Assembly: GCA_002483145.1 (NCBI GenBank)
Contig: DLHJ01000014.1
Location: 186,001 to 250,000 of the forward strand
Length of the DNA: 64,000 nucleotides
From: Cellvibrio sp. UBA7671
Lineage (GTDB): Bacteria; Pseudomonadota; Gammaproteobacteria; Pseudomonadales; Cellvibrionaceae
Reading direction: 5' to 3'
How positions within the stretch are numbered: position 1 is the stretch's first letter; every line of letters begins with the position of its first letter. This document shows, in pieces, positions 18,840 through 28,867 of this stretch. The translations under genes and the position numbers were made by a program. The notes beneath the pieces were generated by a model. The model searched no databases. It was given only the letters and a program-made list of their open reading frames with translations, and was not told the origin of the DNA.

Positions 18840-20765
18840 CTATTCCTGCTGCATATCTTCCAATTCCGCCCAGCGCTCGAAACAATCGTCGAGTTGTTGT
18901 TGCACTTTAGCCAGTTCCTGTAACTTTTCCTCTACTACTGCAGCGGCTTGGCTGTAGAAGTCACTGGCAGTTGTGATGGACTGCAACTCATTTAATTGCT
19001 TTTCAATTAATTCAATTTTTTGGGGCAGCTCATCAAATTCTTTTTGAAATTTGTAACTGAGTTTTTTTAGTTTGGCTGGGGCTTTAGCACTGACAGTTTC
19101 CACCACCTCCGCTTTTTTTAATTCAGCAACCGGTGCATTAGCAATCGCCGCTGGTAGCTCATCTGCCTGGGTCCATTTACCGCCCTGACGGATCCAATCG
19201 TCGTAGCCCCCGACGTATTCAAGTACATTGCCGCGCCCTTCAAAGGCGATAACACTGGATACGATGTTATTCAAAAATGCCCGGTCATGGCTGACCAGTA
19301 ACAGTGTGCCAGTATATTCAGTGAGGATATCTTCCAGCAGCTCAAGTGTTTCTACATCCAGGTCATTGGTCGGCTCATCCAACACCAATAAGTTCGCGGA
19401 CTTACTGAATAATTTGGCGAGCAATACGCGGTTGCGCTCACCGCCCGACAACGCGCGTAGCGGTGTACGCGCACGTTCACCGCTAAATAAAAAATCGCTC
19501 AGGTAAGAAAAAATATGTTTTGATTTTCCGTCGATATCTATAAATTCGCGTCCACCCGCGATGTTATCGACCGCATTTTTGTTGAGATCCAGTTGATCGC
19601 GCAGCTGATCGAAATACGCAACTTCCAAATTGGTACCCAGTTTCACGCTGCCCGATTGCGGTTGTAATTCACCGAGAATTAATTTCAGCAGTGTGCTTTT
19701 TCCTGCGCCATTGGCGCCGACTAAACCAATACGATCACCGCGCATAATGCGCGTCGAAAATTGGTTGACGATTTTTTTATCGCCCCATGAATAGGAAACA
19801 TCCACCAAATCGGCAACCAACTTGCCCGAGTCACCTCCGGATGCCAGTGTAAAATTGGCTTTGCCGACAACTTCACGGCGCTGCGAGCGGGTTTCGCGCA
19901 AAGCCTTCAAGGCGCGCACGCGACCTTCATTGCGGGTGCGACGGGCTTTAATGCCTTGGCGAATCCAGACTTCTTCCTGCGCGAGACGCTTATCAAATAA
20001 TTCATTGTGACGAGCTTCATCGGCAAGGGCCTGCTCTCGATACACCAAAAAGCTGGAGTAATCACCTTCCCAATAGCGCAGATGACCGCGATCCAACTCG
20101 GCAATATGCGTCGCCAATGCCTGCAACAATGAACGGTCATGTGTGATAAACACCAAAGCACCGTTGTAATTGAGCAATTGTTTTTCCAGCCACTCGATCG
20201 CAGCAATATCCAAGTGGTTGGTTGGCTCATCGAGCAAAAGCACATCGGGTTCGATAACCAGTGCGCGGGCAAGCGCCACGCGGCGGCGCCATCCACCGGA
20301 AAGTTCGCGCATGTAACGCTCGGCCGGCAAATCGAGGCGGGAGATAATTTCATCCACTTTCTGCTGCAATGCCCAACCGTCATTGGCTTCAATTTGATGC
20401 TGCAAATCTGCCATTCGCGCCAATTGGCTATCACTGATGTCATGCGCATGGGAGAGCAAACGATATTCTGCCAGCAGCTCTCCTACCCCTTTTGCACCTG
20501 CAGCAACTGCATCAAACACTAACCGGTCATCTGCTTCTGGTAAGTCTTGCTCCAGTCGGGCGATGCGGATTCCGGTCTGGCGGATGACCTCACCCTTATC
20601 CAGATCAACTTCGCCGTCGAGCACTTTGAGTAAACTGGATTTACCCGTGCCGTTGCGTCCAATCAAACACAGGCGCTGACCGCGCTCAATACTGAGTTCA
20701 ACACCATCGAGGAGTACTTGCAGGCCATAACTGAGCCCAGCTTTTTCAATTTTAATCAAAGACAT
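18840..20765 (-). CDS. uup: ABC-F family ATPase Uup
   Basis: Soluble tandem ABC ATPase without membrane domains. Walker A motifs are GRNGTGKSS and GANGAGKST; signature motifs are LSGGWRRRVALARAL and LSGGERNRVLLAKL; Walker B motifs are LLLDEPTNHLD and LVLDEPTNDLD. A C-terminal coiled coil (about residues 560-640, ELPQKIELIEKQLNELQ) distinguishes Uup from EttA and fits its DNA-binding region. Uup is linked to precise excision of transposons and ribosome function in E. coli. It is divergent from slt with a 218-base gap. Confidence 0.93.
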   Translation of the reverse strand: MSLIKIEKAGLSYGLQVLLDGVELSIERGQRLCLIGRNGTGKSSLLKVLDGEVDLDKGEVIRQTGIRIARLEQDLPEADDRLVFDAVAAGAKGVGELLAEYRLLSHAHDISDSQLARMADLQHQIEANDGWALQQKVDEIISRLDLPAERYMRELSGGWRRRVALARALVIEPDVLLLDEPTNHLDIAAIEWLEKQLLNYNGALVFITHDRSLLQALATHIAELDRGHLRYWEGDYSSFLVYREQALADEARHNELFDKRLAQEEVWIRQGIKARRTRNEGRVRALKALRETRSQRREVVGKANFTLASGGDSGKLVADLVDVSYSWGDKKIVNQFSTRIMRGDRIGLVGANGAGKSTLLKLILGELQPQSGSVKLGTNLEVAYFDQLRDQLDLNKNAVDNIAGGREFIDIDGKSKHIFSYLSDFLFSGERARTPLRALSGGERNRVLLAKLFSKSANLLVLDEPTNDLDVETLELLEDILTEYTGTLLLVSHDRAFLNNIVSSVIAFEGRGNVLEYVGGYDDWIRQGGKWTQADELPAAIANAPVAELKKAEVVETVSAKAPAKLKKLSYKFQKEFDELPQKIELIEKQLNELQSITTASDFYSQAAAVVEEKLQELAKVQQQLDDCFERWAELEDMQQE

Positions 20766-20983
20766 AGAAGGAATAATTCAGGTAGTTTTTCAACGAAAAT
20801 GATACTGGCAGAAGCACCAATGGGCTGTTATTCTCAAATGAGATTTAGCTAACGGCTAAAGTGGTTCATATGACTGGCGACATTATCACGACGCCCGCCC
20901 AGCAGGCGCAAAAAGTGCCGCATCATATCCCACCAGAAAGGCATAACCAACCCGCCCGGGTTTGATAATAATTTGAGGTATCC

Positions 20984-22984
20984 ATGAGGTTTTCAAAAAT
21001 ACTTTGGCCGGTAGCGTTGAGTGCCAGCGTATTCGTTGGCAGTACAGCTGTGACTGGCGCCCAAGCCACAACGGCGTCGGCAACCAAAACAACCGCCAAA
21101 ACAGCGCCCGCAAAACCAGACCCACGACAAATCGAACGGCAAAAATACACGCAGGCACAAAAAGCTCTGAATGCAAAAAGCATGACGGAATATCGCAGTT
21201 TGCTTAAACAGCTGCAGCATTATCCGCTGCTACCCTACCTTGAATATCAGGAGCTCACTCCGCGCTTGATCAATTTACCCAAGCAGGATGTTGATACTTT
21301 TTTTGCACGTTACCCCGACTCTTTCCTGTCCGAGCGATTAACGCATCGTTGGTTGCGCACTCTGGCACAGCGCGAGCGCTGGAGCGATTATCTGAAATAC
21401 TACGACAACCGTCTCACCGATCCGGAGCTGGCGTGCCTACATTTGCGCGCGCGTCTAGCAACTGGCGATAAAACAGCACTTAATGATGTGGCGCCGCGTT
21501 GGAACATCGAGCAAGCACAATCCAAAGCCTGCGACCCGGTGTTTGCAGAATGGAAAAAAGCTGGGCTGATGACTCCCGACTTAATTTGGGAGCGCCACCT
21601 CAAGGCAGTAATTGCAGCCGACAAAGGGTTAACCAGCTATTTGACAAATCTGTTGCCGGCGGTTGATCGCCCTATGGCAGCCTTGTTGCAACAAGTCGAT
21701 GCCAACCCTCGCTTGTTAAAACAAACAGGAAAATTTTCCAAACAATCACCAAAAATGAAGACCGTCATCTTGCATGGCTTGGAAAAATTAGCACGCACCA
21801 ACGCCAAAGAAGCACTCGCACTTTGGCACACGTATGATGCGCAGCAATTATTTGATGACAATGATCGCGTTAATCTCAAATATCACATAGCGCTGCGTTT
21901 ACTTTATCAGGACCATGAAGTTGAAGCTGAAAAATTAGTGGCGTCCACGCCTAATTTAACGCGGGTAGATTTGCTTGAATGGTTGCTGCGCGAATCTTTG
22001 CGCAAGCAGGATTGGGAGCGTGTTAACGAATGGCTTGCACGTTTGCCGGAAGATGCGCGCAAAACCGAGCGCTGGCGCTACTGGCAAGCCCGCACAATGG
22101 AAGAGTTAGAAATAAAAGAAATCAACGGCGAAACCCCTGCCAGTATTTATAGTAGCGTAGCACCAGCCAGAAGCTTCTATGGATTTTTAGCGGCAGATAA
22201 AACCGGGGTGAATTATCATTTGTTAGATCGTCCGATGACATTCACCAATGAGCAAATTGCGGAAGTAGAAAATGCTCAGGGAATTTTGCGCGCACGCGAA
22301 TTTTTTGCACGCGGTGAGTTGGGCGCAGCCAACCGCGAATTTTTCCACACTACGCGCCGCATGCCCTTGGAAAAAATGGTGATTGCTGGGCGGTTGGCTG
22401 AAAAACTGGGCTGGTATCGCAACGGCATTCAGGTGATGGCAGATGCGCAATATTGGGATGATTTACAGGTGCGCTTCCCCATCGTATACAAGGAGCATGT
22501 AGCAAAAGCAGCGAAACAAACTTCTGTAAACCCACTTTTTATTTTTGCGGTAACCCGCCAGGAAAGTGCGTTTGTACATGATGCAAAATCAACCGCTGGC
22601 GCCGTTGGGTTAATGCAACTATTGCCAGCAACCGCCAAACAAACAGCACAAAAAAATGGTTTGAGTTTTACGCTGCAAGATTTGGTGACGCCGGAAAAAA
22701 ATATCGCACTGGGCAGCCGATATTTGGATCACTTGCTAGGTGTATTTGATGGCAACCGGATACTCGCTGCCGCCGCCTATAATGCGGGGCCAACCCGGGT
22801 GAAAAAATGGCTAAATAAAGATAAAGGCGCACAACTACCTTACGATGTCTGGATCGAAACCATTCCTTACAAAGAAACTCGTGGTTATGTCCAAAACATA
22901 TTATCGTTTTCGGTTATTTACGCCTATCGTTTAGGACAAGAAACTAATTTTGTAACGCCGGCGGAAGCAAGTCGCCAATTGTGA
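20984..22984 (+). CDS. slt: Soluble lytic murein transglycosylase
   Basis: Periplasmic peptidoglycan-cleaving enzyme of the Slt70 type. A signal peptide (about residues 1-28, ending GAQA) precedes a long alpha-superhelical region of about 470 residues and a C-terminal lysozyme-like domain. The catalytic glutamate is Glu527 in TRQESAF, followed by GAVGLMQLLPATA and AAYNAGPTRVKKW. Length 666 is typical. GAGG precedes the ATG. It is followed by a bidirectional terminator shared with cheV. Confidence 0.95.
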   Translation: MRFSKILWPVALSASVFVGSTAVTGAQATTASATKTTAKTAPAKPDPRQIERQKYTQAQKALNAKSMTEYRSLLKQLQHYPLLPYLEYQELTPRLINLPKQDVDTFFARYPDSFLSERLTHRWLRTLAQRERWSDYLKYYDNRLTDPELACLHLRARLATGDKTALNDVAPRWNIEQAQSKACDPVFAEWKKAGLMTPDLIWERHLKAVIAADKGLTSYLTNLLPAVDRPMAALLQQVDANPRLLKQTGKFSKQSPKMKTVILHGLEKLARTNAKEALALWHTYDAQQLFDDNDRVNLKYHIALRLLYQDHEVEAEKLVASTPNLTRVDLLEWLLRESLRKQDWERVNEWLARLPEDARKTERWRYWQARTMEELEIKEINGETPASIYSSVAPARSFYGFLAADKTGVNYHLLDRPMTFTNEQIAEVENAQGILRAREFFARGELGAANREFFHTTRRMPLEKMVIAGRLAEKLGWYRNGIQVMADAQYWDDLQVRFPIVYKEHVAKAAKQTSVNPLFIFAVTRQESAFVHDAKSTAGAVGLMQLLPATAKQTAQKNGLSFTLQDLVTPEKNIALGSRYLDHLLGVFDGNRILAAAAYNAGPTRVKKWLNKDKGAQLPYDVWIETIPYKETRGYVQNILSFSVIYAYRLGQETNFVTPAEASRQL

Positions 22985-23005
22985 CCCCGCTGATAAGTGT
23001 GATAA

Positions 23006-23043
23006 TAAAAAGCCGCTCCTGAATTTCTCGGTGCGGCTTTTTT
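23006..23043. terminator. Bidirectional terminator between slt and cheV
   Basis: AGCCGC (23011-23016) and GCGGCT (23033-23038) are bordered by an A-run and a T-run that extend the pairing. It can serve both convergent genes. Confidence 0.75.
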
Positions 23044-23070
23044 ACAATCAATGTTTTTACTCGGCTCAAC

Positions 23071-24009
23071 TTATTTTTTTAGATATTCACGTAAGCGTTT
23101 TTGCACAACTGCGGCCAAATCATCGGGCTGAAACTTGGATAGAAAATCATTACAGCCCACTTTTTCAACCATCGCCTTGTTAAAACTGCCACTGAGTGAT
23201 GTGTGCAATACCACATGTAAATTTGCCAATGCCGGGTCTTTACGCACCTCCGCAGTCAACCGGTAACCATCCATCTCCGGCATTTCAGCATCGGTTATCA
23301 GCATTAAAATTTCATCGGTAACTTTGCGCCCGGAGGCAGTCCACTGCTGCAGCATTTTCAAAGCTTGCAAGCCATCCTGAACCGACAACACTTCTACTCC
23401 AATATTGCTTAATGTTTCCTTTACTTGTTTCACCGCCGTTGGTGAATCCTCTGCGAGTAACACTTTTAATTTGCGCTTTTTTGCCTCTGCAGCCAAATCA
23501 GAGTCCAGCACTTCATCGGAAACGGTAGTGTTATAGGGAACGATGTCGGCAAGCACCCGCTCAACGTCTAGGATTTCTACTAATTGTTCATCGATTTTAG
23601 TGATGGCCGTTAAGAAATGACTGCGCCCCGTTCCTTTTGGTGGAGGCAGAATTAGCTCCCAATTGAGATTCACGATACGGTCAACTGCACCAATTAAAAA
23701 TGCCTGAACTGACCGATTGTACTCAGCCACAATCAGATTGGCATTCTCCAACTCTTTCAATTCACTCATTCCAATCGCAGCACGCAAGTCTATTACGGGA
23801 ACGGTTTGGCCGCGCAAGTGCGCCACACCGCGAATATGGGGATGGCTATGCGGTACATGGCGCAGGGTTGGAACCTTAACTACTTCCTGCACCTTAAAGA
23901 CGTTAATGGCAAATAATTGCCGTCCGCCCAAACGAAACATAAGCAGCTCAAGGCGGTTTTCGCCCACCAAACGGGTGCGTTGATCAATAGAATCTAATAA
24001 CTTGGACAT
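23071..24009 (-). CDS. cheV: Chemotaxis coupling protein CheV (CheW-REC)
   Basis: A CheW-like coupling domain (about residues 12-160, LVGENRLELLMFRLGG and LRGQTVPVIDLRAAIGM) is fused to a receiver domain. The receiver has its phospho-acceptor Asp in LITDAEMPEMDGY. CheV links chemoreceptors to CheA and may act as a phosphate sink. The start MSKLLDSIDQRT matches the usual CheV N-terminus; the reading frame extends five codons further upstream. On the minus strand TATACT (24072-24067) could be its -10 element. No other chemotaxis gene adjoins it. Confidence 0.92.
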   Translation of the reverse strand: MSKLLDSIDQRTRLVGENRLELLMFRLGGRQLFAINVFKVQEVVKVPTLRHVPHSHPHIRGVAHLRGQTVPVIDLRAAIGMSELKELENANLIVAEYNRSVQAFLIGAVDRIVNLNWELILPPPKGTGRSHFLTAITKIDEQLVEILDVERVLADIVPYNTTVSDEVLDSDLAAEAKKRKLKVLLAEDSPTAVKQVKETLSNIGVEVLSVQDGLQALKMLQQWTASGRKVTDEILMLITDAEMPEMDGYRLTAEVRKDPALANLHVVLHTSLSGSFNKAMVEKVGCNDFLSKFQPDDLAAVVQKRLREYLKK

Positions 24010-24236
24010 GGTTGTTACCATCAATTTTTACAGTTTCTGCAAAGAAACTTGCCATAAAACACTATGAGTATAGGCAAAGTTTTGCGGTGAGCTTGAATTT
24101 CAGCGCCGCCAAATAAGAGAGATTCTTACCGCTACAGTTGTAAGCTGACGGTTGCCAGCTACACTTCCTAGTGAGTTGCGCAGATCGCCGGAAGCGGATC
24201 TTTCCAAACACAACAATTAATCAATCCGTCTATTCT

Positions 24237-25475
24237 ATGACCGAAGCCATCCCTCTTCTCGCTCGTCAGCCTATTTTTGATGGCAATATGCAAGTCGTTG
24301 CTTACGAGTTACTTTGTCGCAATAGCGATTTAAAATTTATTGCTTCCAGTGATGGCGATGCAGCCAGTTCTCAAGTATTGCTTAACGCATTTACTGAGTT
24401 ATCCATCGAGCAGGTAGTTGGCACACACAAAGCGTTTGTTAACTTTACGCGCACTCTGCTCAATTCTCCCCCACCGTTTAATCGCCAAAAATTGGTTATT
24501 GAAGTGCTTGAAGGCCAGCGGGTTGATGCCTCTATGCTGCATTCACTGAAACAATTGCGCGAACAAGGTTACACCATAGCGCTGGATGATTTTGAGCTGG
24601 ACGAAAATAGCGAAAGCCTGGTGGCCTATGCAGACATTATCAAATTGGATGTGTTGAGCTTATCGCCTGAAAAACTGCAACACCATATTGATTACCTGAA
24701 ACCTTTTGGTATCACCTTGATTGCAGAAAAAGTGGAAACCTATGAAATGTTCGAACAATGCAAAGCATTGGGGTTTGACTTGTTTCAAGGTTATTTTCTA
24801 GCCAAACCCCGGGTTATTACCGGGCGAAAAATTTCAGAAAACAAACAATCGGTATTGCAATTGTTATCTGCATTACACGACCAGGATGCGCCGCTCGAAA
24901 AAATTGAACGAATGATCGCGCGCGATACCCTCTTGAGCTTTAAATTATTGCGTCTGGTTAATTCAGCAGCCTTCGGTTTATCGCGCGATGTAGAGTCATT
25001 GCGGCAGGCAATTATGCTGCTCGGGTTAAATAAACTGAGGAACTGGGTCAACTTGTTAGCTCTTTCCAATTTGAGTGGCAAGCCACATGAGCTTAGTGTG
25101 GCGGCATTAACACGTGCGCGCATGTGTGAAACTATAGCCACTAAAATGAATCAGCGAAATCGACCAGACTCTTTTTTCACGGTGGGGTTATTGTCAACGT
25201 TGGATGCTTTTCTCGATACACCACTGAAAGAATTATTAGGTAATCTTTCGCTCAGTGAATCGCTCAACCAAGCGATGCTAACGCATGCCGGTCCGGAGGG
25301 GTTGGTGCTGCAGGTAGTGCAAGCACACGAGCAGGGCAACTGGCAGGATATTGACTGGGATCATCTGGAAGAGCTGGGGCTAACCCCGGAGCTCATTGCA
25401 GAGATTTATGTGGATTCATTACATTGGGTGGCAGAAACCATGAATACTTTGGGGCTGGCACCTGGCGGAAAATAA
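24237..25475 (+). CDS. EAL-HDOD domain signalling protein
   Basis: An N-terminal EAL-like domain is followed by an HDOD domain (about residue 200 on, FKLLRLVNSAAFGLSRDVESLRQAI). The signature EAL is replaced by ELL (YELLCRN), while the metal-ligand regions FVNF, ALDDF, IKLDV, KVET and QGYF are partly kept. Such YuxH-type proteins often lack phosphodiesterase activity and may bind partners. I take the ATG at 24237 because the protein homology begins there (MTEAIPLLARQPIF); a GTG 22 codons upstream is possible, and neither has a good ribosome-binding site. It is probably monocistronic and divergent from cheV. Confidence 0.87.
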   Translation: MTEAIPLLARQPIFDGNMQVVAYELLCRNSDLKFIASSDGDAASSQVLLNAFTELSIEQVVGTHKAFVNFTRTLLNSPPPFNRQKLVIEVLEGQRVDASMLHSLKQLREQGYTIALDDFELDENSESLVAYADIIKLDVLSLSPEKLQHHIDYLKPFGITLIAEKVETYEMFEQCKALGFDLFQGYFLAKPRVITGRKISENKQSVLQLLSALHDQDAPLEKIERMIARDTLLSFKLLRLVNSAAFGLSRDVESLRQAIMLLGLNKLRNWVNLLALSNLSGKPHELSVAALTRARMCETIATKMNQRNRPDSFFTVGLLSTLDAFLDTPLKELLGNLSLSESLNQAMLTHAGPEGLVLQVVQAHEQGNWQDIDWDHLEELGLTPELIAEIYVDSLHWVAETMNTLGLAPGGK

Positions 25476-25483
25476 CAATTCAC

Positions 25484-25732
25484 TCAAATAGTAATTCGTG
25501 CGAGAAAGTTAGCGGCCTGATTTGAATCAAAGGGCCAGCCTAGTTCATCGATGTGGCGCGGAGATTTCAATACCGGAATTCTTACCCCATAGCGCTCGAT
25601 CAACTCATCCGATTCAGCGATGTCAATTTCTTCCAAATACAGCGAGTAATTACTCAATAAGGGGGAAACAATCTCCCTGGCCATCTCGCATAAATGACAG
25701 CCAGGGGTTGAGTAGAGGTAAATTGATTGCAT
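25484..25732 (-). CDS. Glutaredoxin-like protein (DUF836 type)
   Basis: An 82-residue thioredoxin-fold protein. It begins with a strand and the redox motif CHLC (STPGCHLCEMAREI), and includes the cis-proline region RIPVLKS. The family resembles glutaredoxin but substrates are unknown. The start is placed at MQSIYLY because homologues begin there. The gene lies 61 bases downstream of the DUF5610-like gene on the same strand and converges with the EAL-HDOD gene. Confidence 0.82.
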   Translation of the reverse strand: MQSIYLYSTPGCHLCEMAREIVSPLLSNYSLYLEEIDIAESDELIERYGVRIPVLKSPRHIDELGWPFDSNQAANFLARITI

Positions 25733-25793
25733 ACACAACACCGCAGAAAAAATGGCAGTGTATCAGTTCAGGGGCGTGTAATTCACTGAAAAA

Positions 25794-27098
25794 TTAACCC
25801 AGATCCAGCGCAAATATTTGCTCCATAAAATCGCGGAAACGTTTGCCTTGCTGTTGATCTACCTCGGTCTCTTTACCGGTCACTTTTTCTGCCATATTGG
25901 CCAAGAGCGATTTCGGCTCATTGAACTCAGCAGCACGGTCCAAACTGGCAAGCAGATCCTTGATAAAATTACCCAATGGCAATAACTTATCCGCTAACAA
26001 TTCTGGCTTACCAGAATTACCGTCTGCACGGTTTGGCTCAAAAGTTTGATAGGCTTGGGTTACTTGCTGGATTTCTGCTTGCGCCAAATTTAGCGCGAAG
26101 CTGCCAATTTGTTCAGCGTCGTAACCTAAATTCATTGCCTGATCAAACGCAACATCCAAATCACCCTCAAAAAATTCGCTGGCAAGATCATTTACTCTTC
26201 CAAGTAAATCATTAATTGCACCCAACTCATCTTCATTCAATTCGCCTTCAATAGAGAGAGAGAATGATTGGCTGGAGCTGTAACTGGCATTGAGTGCACC
26301 AACTGAATTATTGCCACGTCCCGCACGTGCCGCCTCGACTGCCAAGCCCTCGCTGGAGGTAGCTTTGATAGTCACTTTATCGCCTTCTTTCGTGGTCAGT
26401 TCAAAGCTGAATTCACGCGCACGCCCATATTCGTAATTGCCGTAGCCAAGATAACCACTGGTCGCCGGTAAAAATTCTGGTACATCGAGTTTGGCTGGTG
26501 CCTTTTTAAGCTCCGCTGTTTTCAATACTTCTGCGGGTTGATTGGATACGGGTTGGTCGGATTCAACCTCAGTTGACTGGATAAATTTGGAGCGCAATTC
26601 ATCGACACCTTCCAGCACCAAATCGTAGGTTTTGCCGATATCTGCTGTTATCTCAGGGGATAGTAAACTCAGCGCTTCGAGTTTCTCGCTTGCTTCTGCA
26701 AAGCCTTTTTTGAACCCGGCCAAGCCAGCATCAAGACGCGCGTGCAGCTCTTCCTGGCTTGCTCCTTCGGCGACATCCAACTGCAACCGCCGCTCGATAA
26801 AACCAAGGATGTTATTGGCCACCTTTTCCGCTGTTAGCGGCTCAAACGTTTCGTACTCGGCACTGGCTGCCTGGCCGCGTGAGCTGATTTTTTCATAGGC
26901 CATGGTCAGCGTGCGGTTGACGATTTGCAGGGCTGTTTGCCGTTTATCGTACAAACTGGAGGAATCAGCTCCGCTCACCTCTGGTGCTTTGTACGAATTG
27001 CCTTGGGTGGCTGTATTGACCGTATTTATCTGCGGAAGATGACTGTCACTACGCCCTGGGTTATTAACAGAGGGGTTGTTAAGCGAGGAAATATTCAT
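25794..27098 (-). CDS. DUF5610-like protein of unknown function
   Basis: A 434-residue protein without signal peptide or membrane segment. Residues 1-45 are low complexity and rich in Asn/Ser/Thr. About residues 50-170 form a helical domain (YDKRQTALQIVNRTLTMAYEKIS, ILGFIERRLQ, GFAEASEKLEALSLLSP) that I associate with DUF5610. The middle contains a beta-rich stretch (REFSFELTTKEGDKVTIKA and SFSLSIEGELNEDELG), and the C-terminus is helical. It follows the FHA gene by 74 bases on the same strand, so it may belong to that signalling operon. Its role is not known. Confidence 0.75.
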   Translation of the reverse strand: MNISSLNNPSVNNPGRSDSHLPQINTVNTATQGNSYKAPEVSGADSSSLYDKRQTALQIVNRTLTMAYEKISSRGQAASAEYETFEPLTAEKVANNILGFIERRLQLDVAEGASQEELHARLDAGLAGFKKGFAEASEKLEALSLLSPEITADIGKTYDLVLEGVDELRSKFIQSTEVESDQPVSNQPAEVLKTAELKKAPAKLDVPEFLPATSGYLGYGNYEYGRAREFSFELTTKEGDKVTIKATSSEGLAVEAARAGRGNNSVGALNASYSSSQSFSLSIEGELNEDELGAINDLLGRVNDLASEFFEGDLDVAFDQAMNLGYDAEQIGSFALNLAQAEIQQVTQAYQTFEPNRADGNSGKPELLADKLLPLGNFIKDLLASLDRAAEFNEPKSLLANMAEKVTGKETEVDQQQGKRFRDFMEQIFALDLG

Positions 27099-27172
27099 AA
27101 ATTCACCTGTGTGCAGCCATAGCTGTCTGTAGCATCACAGGTTATCGACTGGTTCCTGCAAAGCTTCAATAC

Positions 27173-28054
27173 TTATTTTCGCGTTAAGAACAGGGCTGTT
27201 ATAACCACAACGGCCAGAACACCCAGAAAAATAAGACCGTATTTCCCCTTACTATTCTCCTGCGGAGCCGTTTTAGGCTGACTACCTGCGGCTGCGCGGT
27301 TAGGAGAGGAGGCTCTGGTTGGCGCTATAGCTTTTTCACGCTGGCTGGCTTTGGGCTTGGCTTCTACAACTTCTACTTTGACCGGCACTTTGCGAACGGT
27401 TGTTTTGGCCATGTCATCGGAGGGACCCATCACCCCAAAGGTGAGCGCATCAAAACGCAATTCGTCACCACGTTTAACCCGCGCTTCGGCAACCCTTTTA
27501 CCGTTGAGGAAGGTGCCATTGGCTGAATCCAGGTCTTTTACGAACAGCATTCCATCAATAATTTGTAATTGCGCATGACGACGGGATAAATGCGCAGCAG
27601 CCAAACTGATATCACATTCGCTGGCGCGGCCGATGACATTTAACTCTTTGAGTGGGAAAACACGGTTTGCCAAGGCGGTGTGATTAGCTTTAAGTGACCA
27701 CCCCGTTGTCTTCGGGGCACGTAATTGGGTGACATTAGCCGACTCCTCGGCAATAACCTTGGCCTCACGCTTGGGGTCGATCACAACCAACTCCACTTGG
27801 CCAAGGGTGATTTGGTCATCCGGCTTAAGTTCGCACGCTCCGGTAACAGTTTGACCATTAACGATAATGGGCTGGGTTGGAATAAGGTTGCGCAAGGTGA
27901 GATGCTCGTTGTCAACCAGCACCTCCATATGTACATCGCTGGCGAGAGGATCATCAATAACCAGCGCATTAGTCGCTGAACGGCCTATGGTGATCTTGGG
28001 CTCCACCAGCCATACCGCATTGTATTTATTATCTTTAAAGCGGATTTTAAGCAT
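27173..28054 (-). CDS. Tail-anchored protein with two FHA domains
   Basis: FHA domains bind phosphothreonine peptides. Two are visible: a degenerate first one at about residues 18-97 (ITIGRSATNALVIDD, SDVHMEV) and a canonical second one at about 130-213 (VIGRASECDISL, LSRRHAQL, SANGTFLNGKRV). A basic, proline-containing linker follows, and a single C-terminal membrane segment (GLIFLGVLAVVVITALFL) ends the 293 residues, so both domains should face the cytoplasm. AGG precedes the ATG. It lies 88 bases after the histidine kinase gene. No Ser/Thr kinase or phosphatase is in the window. Confidence 0.9.
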   Translation of the reverse strand: MLKIRFKDNKYNAVWLVEPKITIGRSATNALVIDDPLASDVHMEVLVDNEHLTLRNLIPTQPIIVNGQTVTGACELKPDDQITLGQVELVVIDPKREAKVIAEESANVTQLRAPKTTGWSLKANHTALANRVFPLKELNVIGRASECDISLAAAHLSRRHAQLQIIDGMLFVKDLDSANGTFLNGKRVAEARVKRGDELRFDALTFGVMGPSDDMAKTTVRKVPVKVEVVEAKPKASQREKAIAPTRASSPNRAAAGSQPKTAPQENSKGKYGLIFLGVLAVVVITALFLTRK

Positions 28055-28142
28055 AAAATTTAACCTGAAAGCAAAAACCGAAACGGGCTGTGATAATGCA
28101 ATAGCCGCACTGTGATTTCAACACCTCAATCAGGCAGCGCCA

Positions 28143-28865
28143 TCACGGTAAATAGAGTTTTAACACCCCTCCCCCTAAGGGACCGTTGTTGGCAATTGTC
28201 ATATAGCCCTGCCCCTTTTTGGATTTATGTAATTCCAATACTTTGCGTGTAAATAACAATCCTAACCGTGTATTGCCTGAGCTAAATGACACAGGTGTTT
28301 GCGGCAAGGATCCCATCAGCATGTTGTCCGGATAACCCTGTCCGTCATCCGCAACAGAAATACACAAGAAACCATTTTCTTCTGTTGCACTCACCAACAG
28401 TTGCTTACGGCTATAGCGCGCGCAATTTACGATTAAATTATTCAGCACTCCACCAATCAATTCATTATCAAAATACCAAATCAAGTCGCTGTCACAATTC
28501 ACCTGCACGTCAATATTGCGGGACTTCAACAAGGTATCGTTGCGTGCAATTTGCTCATCGATAATATCGATCGCATGGTGTTCATCAATCACTACCGACA
28601 TAGTGTTCTCATCCATACGATAGAGCGACAGCAACTGCACCAACTCGCCATTGATGCGCGCTGCCTCGTATTCCAACACCGAAAAAAAGCGCGCCTGTTC
28701 TACATCTTTCGGCGGTGAACTGGTCATCATGGCGGACAGGGTATTTAACAACATCCCCAGCGAGTTTTTCATGTCATGTACACTGGAGGCGAGGACAAAT
28801 GAAAAATCAATGGGTGTTTGCCCATAGTTTTCATTACCGTTTTTTTGTTCAGATGGTGAATTCAC
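28143..28865 (-). CDS. Cytoplasmic histidine kinase without a sensor domain
   Basis: A compact 240-residue kinase. The phospho-acceptor His30 lies in SSVHDMKNSLGML; the HATPase domain has the N box (GGVLNNLIVNCARYS), G1 (VADDGQGYPDN) and a G2-like box (NTRLGLLFTRKV). There is no membrane segment or sensory domain, so input must come from a partner. It uses a GTG start preceded by AGG. It begins two bases after the stop of the REC-TPR gene, so the two are cotranscribed and are likely cognate partners. Confidence 0.88.
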   Translation of the reverse strand: MNSPSEQKNGNENYGQTPIDFSFVLASSVHDMKNSLGMLLNTLSAMMTSSPPKDVEQARFFSVLEYEAARINGELVQLLSLYRMDENTMSVVIDEHHAIDIIDEQIARNDTLLKSRNIDVQVNCDSDLIWYFDNELIGGVLNNLIVNCARYSRKQLLVSATEENGFLCISVADDGQGYPDNMLMGSLPQTPVSFSSGNTRLGLLFTRKVLELHKSKKGQGYMTIANNGPLGGGVLKLYLP

Positions 28866-28867
28866 AA

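Noticed and set aside
24025..24110. FliA (sigma-28) promoter for cheV
   Set aside because: TCAAGCTC and GCCTATAC resemble the two elements, but the spacing is two bases too long.
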